Of a stretch of DNA of 64,000 nt, positions 27,579 through 36,896 are shown piece after piece. Position numbers and translations under genes: made by a program. How positions within the stretch are numbered: the stretch's first letter is position 1; every line of letters starts with the position of its first letter. Source of the DNA: Chitinolyticbacter albus (GTDB lineage Bacteria > Pseudomonadota > Gammaproteobacteria > Burkholderiales > Chitinibacteraceae); NCBI RefSeq assembly GCF_024437655.1, contig NZ_JANBVF010000013.1:62001-126000 (forward strand). The letters run 5' to 3'. The notes under the pieces were generated by a model. It saw nothing but the letters and a program-made list of their open reading frames with translations, ran no database searches and was not told where the DNA came from.

Positions 27579-28370
27579 CTACTCGCCACTCATCCACCCT
27601 GGCCTGCGGCCCTGCAGATGGGCCGCGATGCCTTCCTGCGCTTCGGGTCGCGTGCGCAGGCGCGCAATGCGATGGGCGATGTCCGACATCAGCGTATCGT
27701 CGATCGGGCGGTGCTCGATGGCGGCCAGCAGCCGTTTGGCCGCCGCCATCGCTTGCGGGCCATTGCGGGCCAGCACGTTCAGCCAAGCGTCGCGTTGTTG
27801 CGCCAGCCCTGTCGCATCGTCGACCAGCTCGTGGATCAGCCCCAGTTGCTGCGCGGTGTCGCAGTGCAGGGTTTCGGCGGTGAGCACATAACGCCGCATC
27901 GCCGAGCGTCCTAGCCGTGCCTGGATATAGGGCGCAGTCACCGCAGGCACCAGCCCGAAGCGGACTTCGGCGAGTTGGAAATGGCTGTCGCGCTGCGCCA
28001 CCACCAGATCGCAGCAGGCGACGAGGCCGACGCCAATGCCGAGCACGCAGCCTTGCACGCAGGCGATGGTCGGAATGGTCATGCGATCGAGCAGCTGCAG
28101 CAGGCGCGAGAGGGAGAGGGCGTCCTCGAAATTGCGGTGCTGGTCGGCTTCCGAGGCGCGCAACAACCAGCCGTAGTCGAGCCCCGCGCAAAAGTGGGTG
28201 CCGTCGGCCTGCAGCACCAGCGCACGCAGCTTGCCGTTCTGGGCCAGCGCCGCCAACGTCGAGGTCAGCTCGGCGATCATCACGTCGTTGAAGGCATTGC
28301 TGCGCTCGGCTCGTGCCAGCGTCACCGTGGCGACATCGTGACTGATCTCGCAGCGTAGCGTGTCGCTCAT
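27579..28370 (-). CDS. Enoyl-CoA hydratase/isomerase family protein
   Basis: Crotonase-fold enzyme of 263 residues. The oxyanion-hole segments HFCAGLDYGW (about 59-68) and GCVLGIGVGL (about 107-116) and the AEVRFGLVPA segment with a conserved Glu are present; the run from AEVRFGLVPAVTAPY to the RRYVLTAE stretch resembles methylglutaconyl-CoA/geranoyl-type hydratases (LiuC/AtuE). None of the other leucine or terpenoid catabolism genes are nearby, so the substrate stays open. Divergent from the hydrolase-like gene at 28493. Confidence 0.87.
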   Translation of the reverse strand: MSDTLRCEISHDVATVTLARAERSNAFNDVMIAELTSTLAALAQNGKLRALVLQADGTHFCAGLDYGWLLRASEADQHRNFEDALSLSRLLQLLDRMTIPTIACVQGCVLGIGVGLVACCDLVVAQRDSHFQLAEVRFGLVPAVTAPYIQARLGRSAMRRYVLTAETLHCDTAQQLGLIHELVDDATGLAQQRDAWLNVLARNGPQAMAAAKRLLAAIEHRPIDDTLMSDIAHRIARLRTRPEAQEGIAAHLQGRRPGWMSGE

Positions 28371-28492
28371 GGTGTGTGCCCCGGTCCGGTATTCTACGAT
28401 TTAGCCGAGGCAGCGCGCGCTGCCAAGCCCGAGTACATGGGCTGTGCTAAAGTGCGGCCTGCCCCCTCATTCAGTTTTCTCTGATTTTCCAC

Positions 28493-29317
28493 ATGCGCCT
28501 GTTTTCCCGCTCCTGCTCCTGGGGGCTTTTGCTGCTGGCCAGTCTCTCCGCCCAGGCCGAACCGGTTTCCATTGCGGGTCCGCGCGGCGCGAAGTTGCGT
28601 GCCGAGTATCTGGCTCCCCCTGACAGTGCTGTCGCCGCGCCGGCCGTGGTGCTGCTGCATAGTTGCGACGGCATGCGCCGTCGCGGCCAGCTCAATCCGC
28701 GCTACGCGCATATGGCGGGCCTGTTTCAGGAACTGGGTTACGCGGTGCTGATTCCGGACAGCTTTTCCGCCCGCGGCCTGAGCGAGCAATGCACGGTGGC
28801 GCCGGCAAGGCAAAAGGTGACCGTCGCCCGGCGCGCCGACGACGCCCAATGGGCGATCGCCTGGTTGCGCGCGCGGCCCGAAGTCGACGGCGAGCGCGTC
28901 GGCGTGGTGGGCTGGGCGCATGGCGGCTCGGCGGCGCTGGTACTGGCCGGGCGTAGTACCGAGGGCCTGGTCGTCGCCGCGGCGTTCTACCCCGGTTGCG
29001 ACGCGCTGCTGCGCGATAGCAATTACCGCGCCAAGGTGCCCACGTTGATGCTGTCGGGTGAATCGGATGACTGGAGCCAGATCGAGCCTTGCCGCGAGCT
29101 GGCGGAGCGTGAGAACGAGGGTATGCTGCATCTGGTCGGCTATCCGCTCACCTACCACGAGTTCGACGTGCCAGGCAGCGAGCTGCGCGTTCGCCACGAC
29201 GTGCCCGCGGGGCGCTATCCGGGCCAGGGCGTGACGCTGGGGCCCAACCCGGAAGCCGCCGCCGATGCCTATCGCCGGCTGTTCAAATGGTTTTCGCGCT
29301 GGCAAGAACGTGAATGA
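28493..29317 (+). CDS. Exported dienelactone hydrolase-like protein lacking the nucleophile
   Basis: 274-residue alpha/beta-hydrolase of the dienelactone hydrolase group with a signal peptide (about 1-22, ending Ala-Gln-Ala). The nucleophile elbow, normally G-x-S/C-x-G, reads GWAHGG with Ala142 (codon GCG) in place of Ser or Cys. The acid (Asp192/193 in SGESDDW) and His222 (YHEFD) remain. Relatives usually have GWSxGG here. The protein is therefore probably not a classical hydrolase; binding or a different chemistry is possible, as is recent loss of activity. Divergent from the crotonase gene, and followed by the mutarotase gene after about 100 bases. Confidence 0.82.
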   Translation: MRLFSRSCSWGLLLLASLSAQAEPVSIAGPRGAKLRAEYLAPPDSAVAAPAVVLLHSCDGMRRRGQLNPRYAHMAGLFQELGYAVLIPDSFSARGLSEQCTVAPARQKVTVARRADDAQWAIAWLRARPEVDGERVGVVGWAHGGSAALVLAGRSTEGLVVAAAFYPGCDALLRDSNYRAKVPTLMLSGESDDWSQIEPCRELAERENEGMLHLVGYPLTYHEFDVPGSELRVRHDVPAGRYPGQGVTLGPNPEAAADAYRRLFKWFSRWQERE

Positions 29318-29421
29318 GCGCGTGTGAAGGCTTTGCTCATATTGTTTAGCGACCGGGGCGTGCGCCCATTTGTAAGGTTTGCTCTACAATAACGTTTTTG
29401 CCCGCAACAAGGAGTTTCGCC

Positions 29422-30324
29422 GTGACCCAGCTATCCGCATTTGATTCCCGTCTGAGCGACGTGACCGGCGTCTCGATCGTCAACAGCGGTGCTTTATATG
29501 GTGGCGAAGGCGTGGGGCTGCCGCTGATCGTCGTCGACAATGCGCTGGGCCGTGCGGTGCTGACGTTGCAAGGTGCGCATCTTGTGTCGTTCGTGCCCAA
29601 GGGCGGTGCCGATCTGTTGTGGCTGTCGCCCAAGGCTACATTCAACCCAGGTAAGGCCGTCCGTGGCGGCATCCCGTTGTGCCTGCCGTGGTTCGGCGGT
29701 CACCCGGATGGCAAGCCGGCGCACGGCTTCGCCCGCAGTAACGACTGGCAGCTTGGCGCAGCCGAAACGCTGGATGACGGCAGCACCCGCCTCACGCTCA
29801 CCCTGGTGCCGAGCGACGCCACGCGTGCGCTGTGGGAGCATGATTTCGCCTACACGCTGACCGTGACCGTGGGCCGCGCGCTGACGCTGGCGCTCGATTG
29901 CCAGCATAAGGGCGATGTGTCCATCAGGTTCGCCAGCGCATTCCACACTTATTTCGCCGTTCCCGATGTCGCCACTGCGCGCATCGGTGGCCTGGAAGGC
30001 GCCACCTATATCAATACCATCGGCGGCGCCAATAGCCGTCACCAGCAAGACGGTGTGCTGGTGCTGGACGGCCCCACCGATCGCGTCTATCTCGACGTAC
30101 CGGCGGTACAGACCATCGCCAATGAGCAGAACACCATCCGCATCGACAGCGATACCAGGAGTGCCGTGGTCTGGAACCCGTGGGATCACGCTGCCAAGAT
30201 GGCGGATGTGGGCGAGGGCAACCATGTTGGCTTTGTCTGCGTCGAGCGTGGCGACGTGTTCGACAACGCGATCGAACTCGCGCCGGGCGCAAGCTATCGC
30301 GTCTCTATGACCTTGTCGGCCTGA
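29422..30324 (+). CDS. D-hexose-6-phosphate mutarotase (YeaD-like)
   Basis: Cytosolic galactose-mutarotase-fold protein of 300 residues that should interconvert the alpha and beta anomers of glucose-6-phosphate or a related sugar phosphate. The phosphate/sugar-site segments GGIPLCLPWFGGHP, HGFARSNDW (catalytic His) and the later NPW-DHAAKM stretch are typical of the YeaD group. Start at GTG 29422, since AAGGAG (29409-29414) lies 7 bases upstream; the in-frame TTG at 29398 lacks one. Preceded by a TACAAT-like -10 near 29386 and followed by a terminator, so it is probably transcribed alone. Confidence 0.9.
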   Translation: MTQLSAFDSRLSDVTGVSIVNSGALYGGEGVGLPLIVVDNALGRAVLTLQGAHLVSFVPKGGADLLWLSPKATFNPGKAVRGGIPLCLPWFGGHPDGKPAHGFARSNDWQLGAAETLDDGSTRLTLTLVPSDATRALWEHDFAYTLTVTVGRALTLALDCQHKGDVSIRFASAFHTYFAVPDVATARIGGLEGATYINTIGGANSRHQQDGVLVLDGPTDRVYLDVPAVQTIANEQNTIRIDSDTRSAVVWNPWDHAAKMADVGEGNHVGFVCVERGDVFDNAIELAPGASYRVSMTLSA

Positions 30325-30340
30325 TTCGGTCACGCTCAGC

Positions 30341-30364
30341 AACGCCCGCTCTAGCGGGCGTTTT
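30341..30364 (+). terminator. Terminator after the mutarotase gene
   Basis: AACGCCCGCT (30341-30350), loop CT, AGCGGGCGTT (30353-30362), followed by TT. Ten-pair stem. Confidence 0.85.
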
Positions 30365-30412
30365 CATTGGTGCCGCGTTAAACTGGCGGCCTTCCCGTAC
30401 AAGTGATCCGCG

Positions 30413-31936
30413 ATGAAATACCGCGACCTGCGCGACTTCTGTGCGCAACTCGAAACGCTGGGCGAACTCAAGCACGTGGCGACACCCGTCTCTCCGGTGC
30501 TGGAGATGACCGAAATTTGCGATCGCACGCTGCGCGCGCAGGGCCCGGCGATCTGGTTCGACAGCGTTCGTGGCTACACCATGCCGGTGCTCGGCAACCT
30601 CTTTGGCACGCCGCGTCGCGTTGCGCTGGGCATGGGCGCGCAGGAGGTAAGCGCCCTCCGGGAGATCGGCCAGACGCTGGCCTACCTCAAGGAGCCCGAG
30701 CCACCCAAGGGTTTCAAGGATGCCTGGGACAAACTGCCGCTCTTGAAGCAGGTGCTCGCCATGGCGCCCAAGGAAGTGAAGAAGGGCGTGGTGCAGCAGA
30801 ACGTGATCGAAGGGCCGGATGTCGATCTGGCGACCATCCCGGTGCAGCACTGCTGGCCGGGTGATGTGGCGCCGCTGATCACCTGGGGCCTGGTGGTCAC
30901 GCGCGGGCCAGCTAAGCGCCGGCAGAACCTCGGCATCTATCGCCAACAGGTGATAGCCAAGAACCAGGTGATCATGCGCTGGCTGGCGCATCGCGGCGGC
31001 GCGCTCGATTTTCGCGAGCATGCCAAGCAGCACCCCAGCACAGTATTCCCGATCGCCGTCGTGCTCGGCTGCGATCCGGCCACCATCCTCGGTGCGGTCA
31101 CGCCGGTGCCCGATACGCTGTCCGAATACCAGTTCGCCGGCCTGCTGCGCGGCGGCAAGACCGAGTTGACCCGCTGCATCGGCAGCGATCTGCAGGTGCC
31201 GGCCACTGCCGAGATCGTGCTGGAGGGCGTGATCGCCCCGTGTGAGCTCGGTTTCAGCGGCGTTTCCGAGCACGGGGTGCCGCTGAAGGAAGTCAACGGC
31301 TACCTGCACGCGCTCGAAGGCCCGTATGGCGACCATACCGGCTACTACAACGAGCAGGACTGGTTCCCGGTCTTCGAAATTCAGCGCATCACGCACCGCG
31401 ATAATCCGGTCTACCACAGCACCTACACTGGCAAGCCGCCGGATGAGCCCGCCATGCTGGGCGTGGCGCTGAACGAGGTGTTCGTGCCCATCCTGCAAAA
31501 GCAATTTCCCGAGATCGTCGATTTCTATCTGCCGGCGGAAGGCTGCAGCTACCGCATGGCCATCGTCTCGATCAAGAAGCAGTACCCGGGCCACGCCAAG
31601 CGGGTGCTGTTCGGCGTCTGGTCCTTTCTGCGCCAGTTCATGTACACCAAGTACATCGTGGTGGTCGACGACGATGTCGACACCCGCAGCTGGCAGGAGG
31701 TGATCTGGGCGATCACCACGCGCATGGATCCGGTGCGCGATACGGTGCTGGTGGAGAACACGCCGATCGACTACCTCGATTTCGCCAGCCCCATTTCGGG
31801 CCTGGGCGGCAAGATGGGGCTCGATGCCACCAACAAGTGGCCCGGCGAAACGAATCGCGAGTGGGGCAGGGTGATCACGCGTGATGCGGCCGTGACGGCG
31901 CGCGTCGATGCGATCTGGCAGGAATTGGGCTTGTAG
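30413..31936 (+). CDS. ubiD: 4-hydroxy-3-polyprenylbenzoate decarboxylase UbiD
   Basis: Prenylated-FMN-dependent decarboxylase of 507 residues in ubiquinone biosynthesis, working with the UbiX flavin prenyltransferase, which is not in the window. Typical UbiD segments: [10 protein letters not shown] (about 180), [11 protein letters not shown], the GFSGVSEHG and [14 protein letters not shown] blocks with the Glu-x-x-Arg/Glu active-site acids, and the C-terminal GLDATNKW. Length is close to the 497 of E. coli. The DUF1992 gene follows after 14 bases, then cheR. Confidence 0.96.
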   Translation: MKYRDLRDFCAQLETLGELKHVATPVSPVLEMTEICDRTLRAQGPAIWFDSVRGYTMPVLGNLFGTPRRVALGMGAQEVSALREIGQTLAYLKEPEPPKGFKDAWDKLPLLKQVLAMAPKEVKKGVVQQNVIEGPDVDLATIPVQHCWPGDVAPLITWGLVVTRGPAKRRQNLGIYRQQVIAKNQVIMRWLAHRGGALDFREHAKQHPSTVFPIAVVLGCDPATILGAVTPVPDTLSEYQFAGLLRGGKTELTRCIGSDLQVPATAEIVLEGVIAPCELGFSGVSEHGVPLKEVNGYLHALEGPYGDHTGYYNEQDWFPVFEIQRITHRDNPVYHSTYTGKPPDEPAMLGVALNEVFVPILQKQFPEIVDFYLPAEGCSYRMAIVSIKKQYPGHAKRVLFGVWSFLRQFMYTKYIVVVDDDVDTRSWQEVIWAITTRMDPVRDTVLVENTPIDYLDFASPISGLGGKMGLDATNKWPGETNREWGRVITRDAAVTARVDAIWQELGL

Positions 31937-31950
31937 CATGGGAGGCCGCC

Positions 31951-32325
31951 ATGTGGTGGGTCACCGAACTGGCTGAACGGCGTATCGCCGAAGCCCAGCG
32001 CGACGGGGCCTTCGACAACTTGCCCGGCATCGGCCAGCCGCTGCCTGCCGACGAGATCGACCTCTTGGTGCCTGAACACCAGCGCATCGCCTATCGGGTG
32101 CTGAAGAACAGCGGCTATCTGCCTCCGGAGCTGGAAACCCACCGCGATGCGGTCGAGCTGGCCTTGCAGCTGGCCACGGCTGAAGCTGACACCAGGCCGG
32201 CGTTGCTGGAGCGGCTGGCGCGGCTCAACCGGCTGCTGGAACACGGGGGCCACCGCGCGCTGGCCGTGCCGGTGGACTACGCGACGAGGCTGGCCGAGTG
32301 GGGCTCTGCCCGGCGTCATCAATAG
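31951..32325 (+). CDS. DUF1992 (DnaJC28 conserved region) protein
   Basis: 124-residue cytosolic protein of the DUF1992/YhdN type, a domain also found in DnaJ homologue subfamily C member 28. The conserved pattern is at the N-terminus: AERRIAEAQRDGAFDNLPG-GQPL, followed by AYRVLKNSGYLPPELE. No J domain is present. Role unknown; cotranscription with ubiD is likely from the 14-base gap. Confidence 0.88.
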   Translation: MWWVTELAERRIAEAQRDGAFDNLPGIGQPLPADEIDLLVPEHQRIAYRVLKNSGYLPPELETHRDAVELALQLATAEADTRPALLERLARLNRLLEHGGHRALAVPVDYATRLAEWGSARRHQ

Positions 32326-32361
32326 CGGCTATGCTGTAAGCCTACCGTCGAGGCCCACGTC

Positions 32362-33183
32362 ATGCTCAATCCCTCTTTCCGCGAGTTCGAGTTCACGGAG
32401 CAGGATTTCGAAAAGATACGCAAGAAAATCTACGACTACGCCGGCATCTCGCTGGCGCCGACCAAGCACGACATGGTGTACGGAAGGCTGGCCAAGCGCT
32501 TGCGGGCGCTCAACCTGCGAACCTTCAATGAGTACCTGCAGGTATTGGAGCGGGGCGATCACCGTGAATTCGAGCTGTTTACCAATTCGCTGACGACCAA
32601 TCTCACGTCGTTTTTTCGCGAGGCGCATCACTTTCCCATCCTGCAGGACTTGCTCAAGGCAAACCGCGGCACCGGCACGCTCAATCTGTGGTGCTCGGCT
32701 TCCAGTACCGGCGAGGAGCCCTACAGCATGGCGATCACGGCCTGCGAGGCGTTCGACAGCCTGCGCCCGCCGGTGAAGATCATTGCCACCGATCTCGATA
32801 CCCATGTGCTCGACATCGCCAAGAGCGGTATTTACAGCGGCGATGAAGTCCAGAAGCTCGATCCGGCCCGCGTGCGTCGCTTCTTCGACAAGCAGCTCGA
32901 CGGCCGCTATCAGGTGAAGCAGGAGCTGCGCGACATGATCTCTTTGCGCCGGCTCAACCTGGTAGAAACCACTTGGAGCGTGCGCGGCCCATTCGATGGG
33001 ATTTTCTGCCGCAATGTGATGATCTATTTCGACAAGCCCACCCAGCTGAAAATCCTGCAGCGCTTCGCCCCGCTGCTGAAGCCGGACGGCCTGCTGTTCG
33101 TCGGCCACTCGGAGAACCTCTATCACGCGGCCGAGCATTTCAAGCTGCGGGGCAAGACGGTGTATGAGCTGGTGAAGCGCTGA
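32362..33183 (+). CDS. cheR: CheR-type protein-glutamate methyltransferase
   Basis: Cytosolic chemotaxis enzyme of 273 residues that methylates glutamates of chemoreceptors with S-adenosylmethionine. N-terminal helical domain (about 8-75) then the methyltransferase domain with the SAM motif LWCSASSTGEEPYSMA, the IATDLDTHVL acidic pair and FCRNVMIYFD. No other che gene is adjacent in the window, so it is an orphan locus here; flagellar genes flgMN/fliW lie about 8 kb downstream. No TPR extension. Confidence 0.94.
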   Translation: MLNPSFREFEFTEQDFEKIRKKIYDYAGISLAPTKHDMVYGRLAKRLRALNLRTFNEYLQVLERGDHREFELFTNSLTTNLTSFFREAHHFPILQDLLKANRGTGTLNLWCSASSTGEEPYSMAITACEAFDSLRPPVKIIATDLDTHVLDIAKSGIYSGDEVQKLDPARVRRFFDKQLDGRYQVKQELRDMISLRRLNLVETTWSVRGPFDGIFCRNVMIYFDKPTQLKILQRFAPLLKPDGLLFVGHSENLYHAAEHFKLRGKTVYELVKR

Positions 33184-33227
33184 ACGTGACCTGCCATCAG
33201 AGCGCCTATTTGACTTAACGACCTCCA

Positions 33228-33557
33228 ATGCCGAAACCACACCCCGTTCTGGAGTCACCACACCTCTATGTGCTGGTGGACCTGAGATACCACGTTGATC
33301 TCTTTGAGCCGAACGACTCATACCTGGATTTGCGTTTGGAACGAGTTGGTTATGAACCAGTTGCTTTGCGATTTTGGCGACCGGTCAATCTGCAAATCGA
33401 ATCGGGTTTCCCGTATTCAACTGGGGGTATGGTCTTTTACGATCTCTCTGCCGACGGGTTGGAGCATATCGGTGTTGAAGTTGCTGATTTCGAGGGGGGA
33501 GCGGGCGCCATCACCTTCATGGCAAAGAGCGTAGAGCGGATTCATTGGCAGGCTTGA
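33228..33557 (+). CDS. Hypothetical protein of lower GC
   Basis: 109-residue protein, predicted cytosolic, acidic, with beta-rich pattern (YVLVDLRYHVDLF, LDLRLERVGYEPVALRFW). No family recognised; size and look are like small immunity- or SMI1-type proteins, but that is a guess. GC is roughly 50-52% and codon use (ttg, gtt, gat) differs from flanking cheR and gltS, so it may have been acquired. No good ribosome site before the ATG. Confidence 0.65.
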   Translation: MPKPHPVLESPHLYVLVDLRYHVDLFEPNDSYLDLRLERVGYEPVALRFWRPVNLQIESGFPYSTGGMVFYDLSADGLEHIGVEVADFEGGAGAITFMAKSVERIHWQA

Positions 33558-33569
33558 ATCTGCCCAGCG

Positions 33570-34763
33570 TTACCCCACCACCGCCAGAAACAGCTTGATC
33601 ACCACCGCATTGGCAATATCGATGAAGAAGGCGCCGACGATGGGGACCAGCATAAAGGCGAGGTGCGAAGGTCCGAAGTGCTCGGTGATGGCCTGCATGT
33701 TGGCGATCGCTGTCGGGGTGGCACCGAGGCCGAAGCCGCAGTGGCCGGCGGCGAGCACGGCCGCGTCGTAGTTGCTGCCCATGGCGCGAAAGGTGATCCA
33801 GATCGCGTAGGCGGCCATGGCCGCAGCCTGGGCCGTGAGCAGCACCAGCATGGGCAACGCCAGCTCGGCCAGCTCCCACAAGCGCAGCGACATCAGCGCC
33901 ATGGCGAGGAACAGTGAGAGGGCAACGTTGCCGACCACCGAGACCGCCCGGTCGAACACCGAGTACCAGCCCAGCGCCTGCAGTCCGTTGCGCAGCAGCA
34001 CGCCGACGAACAGCACGCAGACGAAGGCGGGCAGCTCCAGCGGCGAGCCGTGCAGCAGATCGGCCAGGGCCTTGCCGACGGAAAGGCTGACGGCGATCAG
34101 CGCCAGGGTTTCGATCATGGCCGGCGCCGTGATCAGACGCACCGCATCGGGCTGCTCGAAGCCGGTCGGTGCTTCCTCGGCGCTGAGCACCGCCTCAGGG
34201 CCACGTGTGCGCTTGACCAAGTGGCGGGCCACCGGTCCGCCGATCAGCCCGCCCAGCACCAGGCCGAAGGTGGCGCAAGCCAATGCCAGCTCGGTGGCGC
34301 CAGTGAGGCCATAGCGTTCGCTGAATACGGCGCCCCAGGCGGCGCCGGTGCCGTGCCCGCCAGAGAGCGTGATCGAGCCGGCAATCAAGCCGATCAAGGG
34401 GTCGAGCCCCAGTAGGGTGGCGAGGGCGACGCCTATCGTGTTCTGTACCAGTAGCAGGCCCACCACCACCGCGAGGAACAGCCCCAGCGCCCGGCCGCCC
34501 TGTACCAGCAGCGCCAGGTTGGCCGAGAGACCGATGGTGGCGAAGAACGCCAGCATCAGCGTGCCCTGCATGCCGGTATCGAATTCGACGACCACCCCGC
34601 CCCATTGCCGCAACGCCAGCAAGCTGAGCGCGACGATCAGCCCACCTGCAACGGGTTCGGGAATGCTGTAGGTGCGCAATGGTGGCGTGGCGGCGACCAG
34701 CCGCCGTCCCAGCAGCAGGACCAGCGAGGCGGCGACGAAGGTCGCGTAGGCGTCGAGCGTCAT
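33570..34763 (-). CDS. gltS: Sodium/glutamate symporter GltS
   Basis: Inner-membrane Na+-coupled glutamate carrier of 397 residues (E. coli 401) with about ten membrane helices in two inverted repeats. Family landmarks: GSITLSGGHGTGAAWG (first reentrant loop) and the matching GHCGFGLGATPTAIANM in the second half. ATG 34763, with AAGGG upstream, is placed 10 bases after the DJ-1 gene's stop, so the two are likely cotranscribed; the open frame extends upstream without homology. Confidence 0.95.
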   Translation of the reverse strand: MTLDAYATFVAASLVLLLGRRLVAATPPLRTYSIPEPVAGGLIVALSLLALRQWGGVVVEFDTGMQGTLMLAFFATIGLSANLALLVQGGRALGLFLAVVVGLLLVQNTIGVALATLLGLDPLIGLIAGSITLSGGHGTGAAWGAVFSERYGLTGATELALACATFGLVLGGLIGGPVARHLVKRTRGPEAVLSAEEAPTGFEQPDAVRLITAPAMIETLALIAVSLSVGKALADLLHGSPLELPAFVCVLFVGVLLRNGLQALGWYSVFDRAVSVVGNVALSLFLAMALMSLRLWELAELALPMLVLLTAQAAAMAAYAIWITFRAMGSNYDAAVLAAGHCGFGLGATPTAIANMQAITEHFGPSHLAFMLVPIVGAFFIDIANAVVIKLFLAVVG

Positions 34764-34773
34764 CACACTGCCC

Positions 34774-35325
34774 TTACAGGTAGAGCATGGCGCGGCCGAC
34801 TTCGGTGGCCTTGTCCCCGCCGACCAGCTGGCGCGCGAGTTCGAGCGCGAACTGGCCGGCCGTGGCCGGACCGCGGCTGGTGGTGATCGCGCCATCCTTG
34901 ACCACGTTGTAGGCGGTGACGATGGCACCGCCTTCGGTCAGCTGCGGCTCGCAGCCCGGGAAGCAGGTCGAGTGCACTTCGGCGAGGATACCGGCCTTGG
35001 CGAGCACCATGGGTGCGGCGCAGATCGCCGCCACCGATTTGTCGGCGCGGCGGAACTGCCTGAGTGCGTCGATCAGTGGCTGGCTCTTGAGCATGTACTG
35101 GGTGCCGGGGCCACCGCCGGGCAGGATAGCCGCGTCGACCACCTGGTCCGCCCTGGTGAACGGCAGGTCGGCCTGGACCACGATGTCGTGCGCGCCCTTG
35201 ACGGCGAGCTCCTCGGTCAGCGAGACGAGCCGGACGGTGACATCGGCGCGGCGCAGCACGTCGACGATGGTGATCGCCTCAACTTCCTCGAAGCCGGGGG
35301 CGAGATAAACGTAGACCTGGGGCAT
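34774..35325 (-). CDS. DJ-1/PfpI family protein (YajL-like)
   Basis: Cytosolic protein of 183 residues of the DJ-1/ThiJ/YajL group, linked to protection against oxidative or carbonyl damage (glyoxalase III or deglycase activity has been proposed). The reactive Cys is in AAICAAPMVL (about 104), its partner Glu in FEEVEAIT (about 14-16), and HSTCFPGCE supplies the conserved His region. Located upstream of gltS on the same strand. Relatives are about 190 residues, so length is normal. Confidence 0.92.
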   Translation of the reverse strand: MPQVYVYLAPGFEEVEAITIVDVLRRADVTVRLVSLTEELAVKGAHDIVVQADLPFTRADQVVDAAILPGGGPGTQYMLKSQPLIDALRQFRRADKSVAAICAAPMVLAKAGILAEVHSTCFPGCEPQLTEGGAIVTAYNVVKDGAITTSRGPATAGQFALELARQLVGGDKATEVGRAMLYL

Positions 35326-35364
35326 GAAGTCCTCCTTTCGAAGCGTGGCCGCGTTTTGCGGTGG

Positions 35365-36777
35365 TCAGTCGGTGGCGACGGGGGCGACGCGCGCGTGATC
35401 CCCTTCGCCGTGCGCCAATTGCAGGAAGATCAGCGCGGCGAGCATGGAGAGCACGCCGACGCAAATATAGGTGGCCTGGAACGCGCCGAGAACCTTGTCC
35501 GGGTTCGGCGCGATACCGTGGTCACTGAACCCGGCGAGCAGCGCCGCCGCCGCCGCGACGCCCAGGCTCATCGACAGCTGCATGATCACCGACAGCAGGC
35601 CATTGCCGCTGCTGGCGGTATCAGGCCCGAGATCACCCAGCGTCAGGGTGTTCATCGCGGTGAACTGCAGCGAATTGACCACGCCGAACACCGAGAGCTG
35701 CGCGATCAGCAGCCACGCCGGGGTCTGGTGGCCAATCAGCGCGAAGCTGGCGATCATCACCCCCAGCAGCAAGGTATTGCCGACCAGCACCCGGCGATAA
35801 CCCAGGCGCCGCACCAGTGGCTCGACCAAGGCCTTGGACAGCATGGCCCCCAGCACGGTCGGCACCATGAAGAGGCCCGCCTTGGTCGGCGCAAAGCCCA
35901 GACCCACCTGCAGGAACAAGGGCGTCATGAACGGCATCGCGCCGCTGCCCAAGCGGGCAAACAGGTTGCCAAGCGCCCCGACGGCATAGGTGCGGATCTG
36001 AAAAAGCTGCATGGAAAAGAGCGGCGTGGGCGCGCGTGCCGCATGCAGCCAGTAGCCGGCCATGGCGGCGAGCCCGGCGAACAGCAGCACCATCGAGGTG
36101 GCGAGCGGCAACGCGTGCTCGCCCAGGCCTTGCAGCGACAGCGAAACCAGCACCATGCCGGCGCCAAACAGCAGAAAGCCGGGCCAGTCGAAGCGGCCCT
36201 CGCCACCGATCAACTCGGGCATGAAGCGGGCGGTGACGAAGCAGCCGACGACGCCGACCGGAATGTTGATCAGGAATACCCAGTGCCAGCTGGCCACCTC
36301 GACCAGCCAGCCGCCCAGCGTCGGACCGACCAATGGACCGATCAGGCCGGGTACGGTGACAAAAGAGAGCGCGCGCAGCAGCTGGTCCTTGGGAAAGGCC
36401 TTGAGGATGGCGAGCCGCCCCACCGGCAGCAGCAGCGCGCCGCCCATGCCTTGCACCACGCGCGCGGCCACCAGCTGCCCCAGCGTCTGCGAGGCCGCAC
36501 ACAGCAAGGAGCCGCCGCTGAATAGCACGATGGCGCTCATGAACACCCGGCGCGTGCCCAAACGATCGGCCAGCCAGCCTGAGGCCGGGATCAACAGCGC
36601 CACGGTGAGCATGTAGGCGATGATCACCGATTGCATGCGCAACGGGCTCTCGCCCAGGCCGCGCGCCATGGCCGGTAGCGCGGTGTTGAGGATGGTCGAA
36701 TCGAGCGTCTGCATGAAGAAGCCGATGGCGACGAGCCAGGGGAGCATGCGGCGGGTAGGGGGATCGAGCTCGATCAT
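35365..36777 (-). CDS. mdtD: MFS transporter MdtD
   Basis: Predicted 14-helix inner-membrane drug:H+ antiporter of the DHA2 family, 470 residues. Strong resemblance to E. coli MdtD over the whole length, for example GFFMQTLDSTILNTALPAM at the N-terminus, ADRLGTRRVF (motif A), the IGSG-like LGSGAMPFMTP segment and the SSGNGLLSVIMQLSMSLGV stretch. In E. coli mdtD sits with mdtABC and baeSR; here no RND pump or two-component genes are next to it. It precedes the DJ-1 gene by 40 bases on the same strand. Substrate not known. Confidence 0.92.
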   Translation of the reverse strand: MIELDPPTRRMLPWLVAIGFFMQTLDSTILNTALPAMARGLGESPLRMQSVIIAYMLTVALLIPASGWLADRLGTRRVFMSAIVLFSGGSLLCAASQTLGQLVAARVVQGMGGALLLPVGRLAILKAFPKDQLLRALSFVTVPGLIGPLVGPTLGGWLVEVASWHWVFLINIPVGVVGCFVTARFMPELIGGEGRFDWPGFLLFGAGMVLVSLSLQGLGEHALPLATSMVLLFAGLAAMAGYWLHAARAPTPLFSMQLFQIRTYAVGALGNLFARLGSGAMPFMTPLFLQVGLGFAPTKAGLFMVPTVLGAMLSKALVEPLVRRLGYRRVLVGNTLLLGVMIASFALIGHQTPAWLLIAQLSVFGVVNSLQFTAMNTLTLGDLGPDTASSGNGLLSVIMQLSMSLGVAAAAALLAGFSDHGIAPNPDKVLGAFQATYICVGVLSMLAALIFLQLAHGEGDHARVAPVATD

Positions 36778-36896
36778 GGCAGCAGCCTGGGATCAGCGTG
36801 CATTGATTGTAGTGCGGCCTATCCGCGGCAACATCCATTACAATTGCACCATTCCAGGGTGCCGATCGCGCCCTGTTCGCATTTTGGAGTCGCCGT

